NCBI GenBank assembly: GCA_946011725.1
Contig: CAMGBT010000001.1
Span: 40,858 to 104,857 of the forward strand
DNA: 64,000 bases
Source of the DNA: an uncultured Bacteroidales bacterium
Lineage (GTDB): Bacteria; Bacteroidota; Bacteroidia; Bacteroidales; Muribaculaceae
Direction: 5' to 3'
Made by a program: the position numbers and the translations under genes. The notes beneath the pieces were generated by a model, which worked only from the letters and a program-made list of their open reading frames with translations, did no database searches and was not told the origin of the DNA. This document shows positions 47,851 through 56,766 of the stretch, in pieces; the first letter of the stretch is position 1; each line of letters starts with the position of its first letter.

Positions 47851-47921
47851 GCATAATAGTAATTTAATGCTTAACTTTGCACTGCAAAATTACTCAAAAA
47901 TTTTTAAACAATCAAATAATT

Positions 47922-48320
47922 ATGAACAAAAACCTCAGCGGCGAGCACTTCGCCCATGTTTCCGTTGGCTCTTTGGCCGCTTTCCGTGGCAAAGAATTCC
48001 TCAAAGATGCGCTCGGCACTACCGGTTGCGAGCTTTCCTTCGGCTCTCTTGATCCGGATCAATCCGTACCCTTCTTCCACGACCACAAGCAGAACGAGGA
48101 GGTGTACGTAATCCTTGCGGGTGAGGGCCGTATGCAAGTATCCGACCACGTGTTCGACATTGCCGAAGGGTCGGTAATCCGCGTGGCCACCGGTGCTGCG
48201 CGCAACCTCAAAGCCGGCGCCTCCCCGTTGGTTTACCTCTGCATGCAAAGCCGCCAAGGCTCGCTGCAGCAGTGCACTATGGACGACGGCATCATCACCG
48301 ACACCCCCTCGTTGCTCTAA
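47922..48320 (+). CDS. Cupin domain protein
   Basis: DPDQSVPFFHDHKQNEEVYVILAGEGRMQVSDHVFDIAEGSVIRVATGAARNLKA cupin signature. Confidence 0.88.
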   Translation: MNKNLSGEHFAHVSVGSLAAFRGKEFLKDALGTTGCELSFGSLDPDQSVPFFHDHKQNEEVYVILAGEGRMQVSDHVFDIAEGSVIRVATGAARNLKAGASPLVYLCMQSRQGSLQQCTMDDGIITDTPSLL

Positions 48321-48490
48321 CTCACTCCGCCAAGCTTACAGCCGGAAGTAGCGCTCAAACGCCGCCGCTTCCGGCTTATTACATGTAAAATATGTGTAAT
48401 TTTATGCTTAGATGAATTTTTCAGAGTCAAACTCTTGTGAGATTTCGGATTATTTTGTAAATTTGCATCAAAATTGTAACAACCATTTTT

Positions 48491-49168
48491 ATGATAGATT
48501 TCATCCCCTGTCTTGCTGTGTTTGATGCGGCATCTTTCTTTCAGTGGTTCGTGGAAAATGCCGGCTACATGTTGGTGTTTGTGTTCATGGTCATTGAAAG
48601 TTCGTTCGTGCCCTTTCCTTCGGAAGTGGTGGTGCCGCCCGCAGCTTACTTGGCCGCAACCAAGGGTGATATGCACATAGCCGGTGTGGTGTTAGCCGCC
48701 ACGGCCGGCGCTTTGGTAGGTGCACTCATCAACTACTACCTCTCGCTGTGGATCGGTCGTCCGCTGGTTTACCGCTTTGCCGAGTCCACCGTGGGTCACG
48801 TGTGTCTGCTAAATAAAGCCAAGGTGGAGAATGCCGAACGCTACTTCGACCGCCACGGCGCCATCTCCACCTTCATCGGCCGCTTGGTGCCCGCCGTGCG
48901 CCAGCTTATCAGCATTCCCGCCGGCTTGGCTCGCATGAATGTGGCCAAATTTTGTCTGTTCACATCCTTGGGCGCGTTAGTGTGGAACATGGTGTTGGCC
49001 GGTCTCGGCTGGTGGCTTTCCACCTTCGTCACCCTTGAAGATTTATACAACCAAGTAGAGCGCTACAACCACTATCTGTCCATTGCCGGTTTGATTATCG
49101 GCGTGCTGTGTGTGCTCTTCATCATCTGGCGCGTAATCCAACATCGTCGCGCTCAACAACAGTCATAA
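48491..49168 (+). CDS. DedA family membrane protein
   Basis: FVENAGYMLVFVFMVIESSFVPFPSEVVVPPAAYLA...FDRHGAISTFIGRLVPAVRQLISIPAGLARM. Confidence 0.93.
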   Translation: MIDFIPCLAVFDAASFFQWFVENAGYMLVFVFMVIESSFVPFPSEVVVPPAAYLAATKGDMHIAGVVLAATAGALVGALINYYLSLWIGRPLVYRFAESTVGHVCLLNKAKVENAERYFDRHGAISTFIGRLVPAVRQLISIPAGLARMNVAKFCLFTSLGALVWNMVLAGLGWWLSTFVTLEDLYNQVERYNHYLSIAGLIIGVLCVLFIIWRVIQHRRAQQQS

Positions 49169-49189
49169 CCATCCGAATCATTACTTGCT

Positions 49190-49834
49190 ATGATAGTATC
49201 TCCGTCGCTTCTTTCGGCCGACTTCGGCCACCTCGCCGATGACATCGCCATGCTCAACCGCTCCGCCGCGCAGTGGCTCCACTGCGATGTGATGGATGGC
49301 ACTTTCGTGCCCAACATCTCTTTCGGCTTCCCCGTAATCAAGGCCATGAGCAAGCTCACCGACAAGCCGCTCGACGTGCACCTGATGATTGTGCAACCCG
49401 AGAAATACATCTCGGCCGTGCGCGATTGCGGCGCGGCCATCATGAACGTGCATCAAGAAGCATGCCTCCACCTCGACCGCACCGTCCATGCCATCCGTCA
49501 GGCCGGTATGAAGGCGGCAGTCACGCTCAACCCCTCCACCCCGGTTTCCACCCTCGAGGACATCATCACAGAGGTCGACATGGTGCTGCTGATGAGTGTC
49601 AACCCCGGTTTCGGCGGCCAATCTTTCATTGAAAATACTTACGCCAAGATAGCGCGCCTGCGCAAGCTCATCGCCGAATCCGGCTCCAAAGCCCTCATCG
49701 AAGTGGACGGCGGTGTGAACCCGGCCAACGCGCCCAAACTTGCTGCCGTCGGCGTCGACGTCGTGGTGGCCGGTAGTGCCGTGTTCGGTGCGCCCAATCC
49801 CGAAGAAGTCATCGCACAGATGGCTGCTCTCTAA
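49190..49834 (+). CDS. rpe: Ribulose-phosphate 3-epimerase
   Basis: SPSLLSADFGHL, LHCDVMDGTFVPNISFG, PLDVHLMI, VDMVLLMSVNPGFGGQSFI, EVDGGV. Confidence 0.97.
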   Translation: MIVSPSLLSADFGHLADDIAMLNRSAAQWLHCDVMDGTFVPNISFGFPVIKAMSKLTDKPLDVHLMIVQPEKYISAVRDCGAAIMNVHQEACLHLDRTVHAIRQAGMKAAVTLNPSTPVSTLEDIITEVDMVLLMSVNPGFGGQSFIENTYAKIARLRKLIAESGSKALIEVDGGVNPANAPKLAAVGVDVVVAGSAVFGAPNPEEVIAQMAAL

Positions 49835-49869
49835 TCCACATTATTAGTAACTATCATATTTAGATATAA

Positions 49870-52647
49870 ATGTCGAACAACTCTGACATCGACGTAGAAA
49901 TGGGCTCGGTGCCCGGTCCCGCCCGTCGCCGTCGGCAGAAAGTTACGCCCGCGGCCCAACCGGACGCAGCATCGCAACCGGCTGTTGACACTTCCGCCGC
50001 TCCGGCTGCTGACACCCCGTCGAAAGCTCCGGCTGCGCGCCGTAAGCCGGCGGGCAAATCGCCCGCGGCCGACAGCCGCCAAGTCAACACCCTCATTGAG
50101 TTGATTACCTCCAAACGCTTGCACACGGCCATCGGCCTCATCCTGCTGGCCATCGCCGTCACCATGGGCATATCCGCCTTCATTTACGTCCGCACGGGCG
50201 TGGCCGACCAAAGCATCGTCACCAACCAATCCTTGGCGCAGGTGGCCGAGCATGCCGAAGAAGTCACCACCACCGGCGGCGCTATCGGCGCGTGGATTGC
50301 CCACGCACTGCTGGTCGACACCTTCGGCATCGGCTCATTCGTGCTGGTGGTTTACACCCTGCTGCTGTCGTTGGCGCTCTTCGGCCTGATGAAGGTCCGC
50401 TTCTGGTCATTCACCTTCAAATGCCTGTTCACAGCCGTGTCGCTGTCCATCATTGCCGGGCTGTTTACATTCAATCTCGACACCCCGTTCCACTGGGGCG
50501 GCTCGCATGGCCACTACGTCAACGCCTTGCTCATGCAATACGCCGATATTTTGGTCGCTTACATCCTTACTTTCTTGCTAATCAGCTTGTTAGTGGTGCT
50601 GTATATCAACCAAATCGTACACATCTATAATCAAGTCAGCGGCAAAGTGCGTCGCGCTCACGAGGCTATGGTCAACACTGCCCGCAGCGAGCGCAATCCC
50701 CACGTTGAGCCGCAGGATGTGCCGGATTCCACCGCCTCCTCACCCGTGGCCCTCGATGAGAGCAACGCTGCTGAAGCGGTTGCGGCCCCGTCAGACCAGC
50801 CCGCCGAAGCGGTGGTCGGCTTCAACATCGACGACCTCGCCGACGACCAACCTTCCGCCCCCGTCACCCCGCTTGACGCCCCTGTCGCCATGGAGCAACC
50901 CATCGTTGCCGAGCAACCGGAGCAACCCGCTGAGCCGCTGGACGTGCCTGCAGATGCGGTGGTCATTTCCACTGACGAGCCCGAAATCAACATCGACACC
51001 CCCGAAGAAGCACCGGCCGACAACCAACCGGCCGACACTCCGGCCCGGCCGCAGAATGCCGAGGAGGTCGACCCCGAATTCACCATCAACGTGGCCGAGC
51101 TCGGCGCAAACCCCGCCCCTGCCAACAACACCCCCACCGAACAGCTGCCGCCTATCAACGTCCGCGACGAACTCAGTAGCTTCCGATTCCCCTCGGCCAA
51201 GTTGCTCATCGACCGACCCATTACCAAGGTCATCGACGAACAAGAGCAAAACGACAATAAAGAGCTGATTGTTAAGACTTTGCGCGACTACGGTATCCCC
51301 ATCTCGCGCATCGAAGCCACCATCGGCCCCACAGTTACCCTCTACGAAATCGTCCCCGCCGAAGGCGTGCGCATCGCCCAAATCAAGCGTCTCGAAGACG
51401 ACATCGCCCTCTCACTCTCGGCCCTCGGCATCCGCATCATCGCGCCCATCCCCGGCAAAGGCACCGTCGGCATCGAAGTGCCTAACCGCGAGCCTCAAAC
51501 CGTGTCGATGTTCTCCGTTATCAACTCCCGCAAGTTCCGCGAGTGCCAAATGGCCCTGCCCATGGCTCTGGGCGCCACCATCAGTAACGACATCTTCATC
51601 GAAGACCTCACCCGCATGCCCCACATGCTCGTGGCCGGCGCCACCGGTCAAGGTAAGTCGGTTGGCCTCAACTGTATCATCGCGTCTCTCCTTTACAAAA
51701 AGCACCCGGCTGAGCTCAAATTCGTGCTTATAGACCCCAAGATGGTGGAATTCAGCCTCTATTCGCGCCTCGAGCGCTACTATCTGGCCAAGCTCCCCGA
51801 CGAAGAAGATGCCATCATCACCGACCCCATGAAGGCGCTCTCAACCCTTAGCGCTCTCTGTGTGGAGATGGACAACCGCTACGACCTGCTCAAAGATGCT
51901 GGCGTCCGCACCGTGGTTGAGTACAACACCAAATGGGTGGACCGCCGCCTCAATCCCAAGAACGGCCACAAGTACATGCCCTACATCGTGGTAATCGTCG
52001 ACGAATTTGCCGACCTCATCATGACAGCCGGCAAGGAAATCTCCGTGCACATAGCCCGCATCGCCCAGAAGGCCCGCGCCGTGGGTATCCACATGATTAT
52101 CAGCACTCAACGCCCGTCCACCGACGTGATCACCGGTATGATCAAAGCCAACTTCCCCGCCCGCATCGCCTTCCGCGTGGCCTCCGGCATCGATAGTAAG
52201 ACCATCCTCGACCGCCCCGGCGCTCACCGCCTAATCGGTCGTGGCGATATGCTCTTCTTGCACAACAACAAGATGGACCGCGTGCAGTGCGCATTCATCG
52301 ACACTCCCGAAGTGGAAGCCATGGTCGACTTCATCTCGCGCCAGTCAAGCTACACCACCGCTTACCTCCTGCCCGAGCCGGAGAACGCCTCCAATAGCGG
52401 TGTCGTTTCCGACGACCTCAGCCGCCGCGACGAAATGTTCGAAACCTGCGCCCGATTCGTGGTTACCAACTCCACCGCCTCCACCTCTTCGCTCCAACGC
52501 CGCTTCAGCATCGGCTACAACAAAGCCGGCAAGATTATGGACCAACTCGAAGCCGCCCACATCGTGGGCCCCGCCGACGGCCAGCGCCCCCGCGCCGTGC
52601 TGATGGACAGCGAAGCCCTCGAAACATTCCTCAGCCAACTCTCCTGA
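49870..52647 (+). CDS. ftsK: DNA translocase FtsK
   Basis: 925 aa; N-terminal TM region, acidic/proline linker, MLVAGATGQGKSVGLNCII, IVVIVDEFADLIMTAGKE, STQRPSTDVITGMIKANFPARIAF, C-terminal gamma winged helix. Confidence 0.96.
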   Translation: MSNNSDIDVEMGSVPGPARRRRQKVTPAAQPDAASQPAVDTSAAPAADTPSKAPAARRKPAGKSPAADSRQVNTLIELITSKRLHTAIGLILLAIAVTMGISAFIYVRTGVADQSIVTNQSLAQVAEHAEEVTTTGGAIGAWIAHALLVDTFGIGSFVLVVYTLLLSLALFGLMKVRFWSFTFKCLFTAVSLSIIAGLFTFNLDTPFHWGGSHGHYVNALLMQYADILVAYILTFLLISLLVVLYINQIVHIYNQVSGKVRRAHEAMVNTARSERNPHVEPQDVPDSTASSPVALDESNAAEAVAAPSDQPAEAVVGFNIDDLADDQPSAPVTPLDAPVAMEQPIVAEQPEQPAEPLDVPADAVVISTDEPEINIDTPEEAPADNQPADTPARPQNAEEVDPEFTINVAELGANPAPANNTPTEQLPPINVRDELSSFRFPSAKLLIDRPITKVIDEQEQNDNKELIVKTLRDYGIPISRIEATIGPTVTLYEIVPAEGVRIAQIKRLEDDIALSLSALGIRIIAPIPGKGTVGIEVPNREPQTVSMFSVINSRKFRECQMALPMALGATISNDIFIEDLTRMPHMLVAGATGQGKSVGLNCIIASLLYKKHPAELKFVLIDPKMVEFSLYSRLERYYLAKLPDEEDAIITDPMKALSTLSALCVEMDNRYDLLKDAGVRTVVEYNTKWVDRRLNPKNGHKYMPYIVVIVDEFADLIMTAGKEISVHIARIAQKARAVGIHMIISTQRPSTDVITGMIKANFPARIAFRVASGIDSKTILDRPGAHRLIGRGDMLFLHNNKMDRVQCAFIDTPEVEAMVDFISRQSSYTTAYLLPEPENASNSGVVSDDLSRRDEMFETCARFVVTNSTASTSSLQRRFSIGYNKAGKIMDQLEAAHIVGPADGQRPRAVLMDSEALETFLSQLS

Positions 52648-52649
52648 TT

Positions 52650-53252
52650 ATGAAACATACTCTCACACTCATCCTCATAGTGCTTGCGGCGCTCACCGCC
52701 TCCGCTGCCTCCTCAGCCGAGCAACTGATGGCTCGGTGCGCCAAGGCCGTAAATGATGCGCCATCGCTCACCGTGGCTTTCACCCTCAGCGCCGGGCGAA
52801 CCACCTCATCCTGCACCATGAAGATTGCCCGCCAGCGATTCACCATGCAGTCGCCCGATATGACCGTGTGGTACGATGGCACCACACAATGGACCTACAT
52901 AGCCTCTGACCGCGAACTATCCATCACCGAGCCCACCGCCGACGAGCTGTTGGAATGCAATCCGTTCGCCATCGTCAACTACTACTCACAATTATATAAT
53001 GTGCGCACCGTAGCCGGGCAGGCCAACACCGTGGAGCTTACCCCCAAGCGCGCCGGCACTTCCATCCGCCGCGCCACCGTCACCATCAACCCCGACACCT
53101 CCCTCCCCTCGGCCATCAATGCCACATTGGCCAACGGCCACACTTTCTCCGTGAAAGTCACCTCCGCATCCCGCGGCTCAAATCTCCCCGCATCCACTTT
53201 TGTTTACAACAAAACCACCCACCCGGCCGTTATTACTAACGACCTGCGTTAA
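52650..53252 (+). CDS. LolA-like outer-membrane lipoprotein carrier family protein
   Basis: 200 aa with signal peptide; MKIARQRFTMQSPDMTVWYDGTTQWTYIASDRELSITEPTADELLECNPFAIVNYY. Confidence 0.85.
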   Translation: MKHTLTLILIVLAALTASAASSAEQLMARCAKAVNDAPSLTVAFTLSAGRTTSSCTMKIARQRFTMQSPDMTVWYDGTTQWTYIASDRELSITEPTADELLECNPFAIVNYYSQLYNVRTVAGQANTVELTPKRAGTSIRRATVTINPDTSLPSAINATLANGHTFSVKVTSASRGSNLPASTFVYNKTTHPAVITNDLR

Positions 53253-53290
53253 TCACTCCATCCGTCAATATAAATTACACATATAATAAT

Positions 53291-54226
53291 ATGGAAACAA
53301 CCAAATGCCTGATTATTGGCTCCGGCCCCGCCGGCTACACCGCCGCCATCTACGCTTGCCGCGCCAACCTCAGCCCCATCCTCATTGAAGGCCCGGCTCC
53401 CGGCGGTCAGCTCCTCCAAACCACCGAGGTGGAAAACTTCCCCGGCTATCCCGAAGGCGTCACCGGCAATCAGCTCATCGAAGACTGCCGCAATCAAGCA
53501 CTCCGCTTCAAAGCCGACATCCGCCCCGGAGTGGTGACCGATGTCGACACCTCCGCACGACCCTTCACCGTGACTTTGGCCGACGGCTCCACCATCGCCG
53601 CCCAAACCATCATCGCCGCCACCGGTGCCACCGCCCGCTACCTCGGCCTCCTCGATGAGCTAAAGTACCAAGGCTTGGGCGTGAGCGCATGCGCCACCTG
53701 CGACGGCTTCTTCTACCGCAAGCGCGTGGTGGCTGTAGTAGGCGGCGGCGACACCGCCTGCGAAGAAGCTCTCTACCTCGCCGGATTGGCCAAAAAAGTG
53801 TACCTCATCGTGCGCAAACCCTATCTCCGCGCATCCAAAATCATGCAAGAACGCGCCCTCAATAACCCCAACATCGAAGTGCTCTTCAACACCAACACCG
53901 AAGGCCTCTTCGGCGACGAGTACCTCGAAGGCGCCCACCTTGTAGAACACCTCGGCACCCCCGACGAACGCCACTACGACATTGCCATCGATGGATTCTT
54001 CCTCGCCATCGGCCACAAGCCCTGCTCCGACTTCTTCCACGGCGCAGTCGACACCGATGCCGCCGGCTTCATCAAAACCAACGCACCCTCCACCGCCACA
54101 AACATCCCCGGCATATTCGCCGCCGGCGACGTGGCCGACCCTGCATATCGACAAGCCATCGTGGCCGCCGCTTCCGGTTGCCGTGCCGCCATCGATGCCG
54201 AACACTTCCTCCTCGAAAACGCCTAA
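53291..54226 (+). CDS. trxB: Thioredoxin-disulfide reductase
   Basis: IIGSGPAGYTAAIYACRANLSPILIEG, SACATCDGFFYRKR (CATC), FAAGDVADPAYRQAIVAAASGCRAA. Confidence 0.96.
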   Translation: METTKCLIIGSGPAGYTAAIYACRANLSPILIEGPAPGGQLLQTTEVENFPGYPEGVTGNQLIEDCRNQALRFKADIRPGVVTDVDTSARPFTVTLADGSTIAAQTIIAATGATARYLGLLDELKYQGLGVSACATCDGFFYRKRVVAVVGGGDTACEEALYLAGLAKKVYLIVRKPYLRASKIMQERALNNPNIEVLFNTNTEGLFGDEYLEGAHLVEHLGTPDERHYDIAIDGFFLAIGHKPCSDFFHGAVDTDAAGFIKTNAPSTATNIPGIFAAGDVADPAYRQAIVAAASGCRAAIDAEHFLLENA

Positions 54227-54247
54227 GCACACTAACACACCCCGCAA

Positions 54248-55357
54248 ATGGCGCGTTACGACTATCTAATTGTTGGTGCCGGTCTTTTCGGCTCGGTATT
54301 CGCCCACGAAGCCCGCGAAGGCGGTCGTTCATGCTTAGTGATCGACCGCCGCGACGCCGTGGGCGGCAATATCCGCTGCCGCGAAATCGACTCCATCAAC
54401 GTGCATCTCTACGGCGCTCACATCTTCCACACCGACCGTCAACGCCTCTGGAAGTATGTCACCCGATTCGTAGAGATGAACAACTACATCAACACGCCAA
54501 TCGCTTTCAACAACGGCCGGATCTTCAACCTGCCGTTCAACATGAACACATTCTATCAGCTCTGGGGCGTTACAACCCCGGCTGAAGCTAAGGCCGAAAT
54601 AGAGCGCCAACGTGCCCCATTCGCACATATCGCAAAGCCCGCCAACCTCGAAGAACAGGCGCTATCGCTTTGCGGCAGAGATATTTACGAATTACTTATT
54701 AGAGATTACACCGAGAAGCAATGGGGCCGGAAGTGCTCCGAGCTCCCGGCTTTCATAATCAAAAGAATTCCATTACGCTTCACATTTAACAACAATTACT
54801 TTAACGACACATACCAAGGCATCCCCATCGGCGGTTACAACCGTTTGATCGACGCGCTCCTCAGCGATGTAGAAGTCCGTACCGGCGTCGACTTCCTTGC
54901 CGACCGTAGCAACCTCTCCCAATTGGCTCGCAAAATCATCTTCACCGGATGTATCGACCAATTCTACGACTACTGCTTCGGCCCGCTCGCCTACCGCTCG
55001 CTCCGATTCGAACATCAACGTTTGGACATCCCCGACTTCCAAGGAAATGCCGTGGTCAACTACACTTCATCCGAGCAACCATTCACTCGAATTATCGAAC
55101 ACAAACATTTCGAATTTGGTAATCAACAACACACCATTATCACTCGCGAGTATTCAGAAACTTTTGAATTGGGCCGTGAACCGTATTATCCGGTTAACGA
55201 TAATGCCAACTCTGCCATCTACGCCAAATATCAGCGTAGAGCCGCAGCCGAGGCCGGCGTGAGATTCGGTGGTCGATTAGGTTCATACACCTACGCCGAC
55301 ATGGACGATACCATCGCCGCCGCCCTCGCTCTTTGGGAACGCGAACGATTATGTTAA
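54248..55357 (+). CDS. glf: UDP-galactopyranose mutase
   Basis: YDYLIVGAGLFGSVFAHEA, GGNIRCREIDSINVHLYGAHIFHTDRQRLWKYV, TEKQWG, IPIGGYNRLIDALL. Confidence 0.95.
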   Translation: MARYDYLIVGAGLFGSVFAHEAREGGRSCLVIDRRDAVGGNIRCREIDSINVHLYGAHIFHTDRQRLWKYVTRFVEMNNYINTPIAFNNGRIFNLPFNMNTFYQLWGVTTPAEAKAEIERQRAPFAHIAKPANLEEQALSLCGRDIYELLIRDYTEKQWGRKCSELPAFIIKRIPLRFTFNNNYFNDTYQGIPIGGYNRLIDALLSDVEVRTGVDFLADRSNLSQLARKIIFTGCIDQFYDYCFGPLAYRSLRFEHQRLDIPDFQGNAVVNYTSSEQPFTRIIEHKHFEFGNQQHTIITREYSETFELGREPYYPVNDNANSAIYAKYQRRAAAEAGVRFGGRLGSYTYADMDDTIAAALALWERERLC

Positions 55358-55372
55358 CACACAAACTTTTAT

Positions 55373-56428
55373 ATGATATACTTACTTTCTAAAAACTATA
55401 AGGGAACAACATACGCAGGAAACAAAGCCAAAACCGACATAGAAGCAATACTCCGACACATGGGCTTAGAGCTTGCCGGCCTCGAGCAAACTCGCTACTC
55501 CAACCCCGTCAGAGGATTCTTCCGCACGCTCTTCTCCGTGCTGAAAGTCCCATTCACACTGCATAAGCGCGATGTTGTGGTTGTGCAATATCCTTTCAAA
55601 AAATACTTCAAGCTAATCTGCCGATTAGCCCACATGCGCGGCGCATCCGTAGTGACAGTCATTCACGACCTCGGCTGCTTCCGCCGCAAACGCATCTCGC
55701 CCAAACGCGAGATCCGCCTGCTCAACCACTCCGACTACATCGTGGCCCACAACCAAATCATGGCACAATGGCTTCACGACAACGGTTGCCGCGCCAAAAT
55801 CTCCTCCTTAGGCATCTTCGACTACCTCGCTCGTGCCACTCCTCAGCCGCAGCCCGACCATTTCAAGCCCGCCGAAATCATCTACGCCGGCTCGCTGCGC
55901 AAGCGCAAAAACGCCTTCCTCTACGATTGGCTCAACAACCTCTCTCCCGATAGCCAAATCCACGTAGCACTCTACGGCGGCGACTTCGAGCAGCAACACC
56001 TCAACGCCGATGCCCAAGTCGATTACAAAGGCTTCGTCGCTCACGAGCAACTCATAGCCTCCGCCCGCGCTCACTTCGGCCTGGTGTGGGACGGCGATTC
56101 CGTGGACTGTTGCAGCGGCAACTTTGGCGAATACCTCCGCATCAACAATCCCCACAAAGCATCGCTTTACCTTCGTTGCGGCATCCCCGTCATCGTGTGG
56201 AATCAATCCGCCATCCGCCACATTATCAACGACTTCCATGCCGGCATCGCCGTTGAAAGCCTCAACGACCTCCCCGCCATCCTCGCCAAGATGACCGCCG
56301 AAGAATACCAAACCCTGCGCCAAGGCGCCTGTCGCCTCGGTTCTCTCATCGCCAAAGGCCACTTCATCCAACAAGCCCTCCTCAGCTTCCGCTTCCGCTT
56401 CGGCTCCGACGGTCGCCACTACGTCTAA
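55373..56428 (+). CDS. Glycosyltransferase, possibly galactofuranosyltransferase
   Basis: MIYLLSKNYKGTTYAGNKAKTDIEAILRHMG..., VVVVQYPFKKYFKLICR, IHDLGCFR, IIYAGSLRKRKNAFLYDWL; adjacent to glf. Confidence 0.8.
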   Translation: MIYLLSKNYKGTTYAGNKAKTDIEAILRHMGLELAGLEQTRYSNPVRGFFRTLFSVLKVPFTLHKRDVVVVQYPFKKYFKLICRLAHMRGASVVTVIHDLGCFRRKRISPKREIRLLNHSDYIVAHNQIMAQWLHDNGCRAKISSLGIFDYLARATPQPQPDHFKPAEIIYAGSLRKRKNAFLYDWLNNLSPDSQIHVALYGGDFEQQHLNADAQVDYKGFVAHEQLIASARAHFGLVWDGDSVDCCSGNFGEYLRINNPHKASLYLRCGIPVIVWNQSAIRHIINDFHAGIAVESLNDLPAILAKMTAEEYQTLRQGACRLGSLIAKGHFIQQALLSFRFRFGSDGRHYV

Positions 56429-56444
56429 CCACCCGCAAGGCCCT

Positions 56445-56506
56445 AACGAAGTAACGAAGGACGAAGTAACGAAAAAATTAGTTACTTCGTCCTTCGTCAC
56501 TTCGTT
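56445..56506. terminator. Long hairpin after the glycosyltransferase (terminator-like)
   Basis: 26-nt arms AACGAAGTAACGAAGGACGAAGTAAC / GTTACTTCGTCCTTCGTCACTTCGTT with one mismatch and 10-nt A-rich loop. Confidence 0.6.
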
Positions 56507-56549
56507 ATAACACACCTCCGCCACGCCGCCGCCACCGCCGCCCGCCACG

Positions 56550-56576
56550 GGTTCTGTGGCGAGGCGGAAGCCAAGC
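56550..56576 (-). repeat. 27-bp hairpin repeat copy (reverse orientation)
   Basis: Reverse complement GCTTGGCTTCCGCCTCGCCACAGAACC matches the 45332/47248 repeat family. Confidence 0.75.
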
Positions 56577-56766
56577 TGCCGCGCATTCGCCCCGTAAATA
56601 TTTAAAATTAATAAAATTTAACTATCAAAAAGCCATAATTTGCAAAAAATAGTATAACTTTGCGTAACTATATGTCTATGAATGGAGCGTTGCCGCATCT
56701 GCGGCTCTGCCCGCACGCTTTCTGAACCTAATACACCGCCGGCGGGTAGCGGTCTGAATAATCTTT

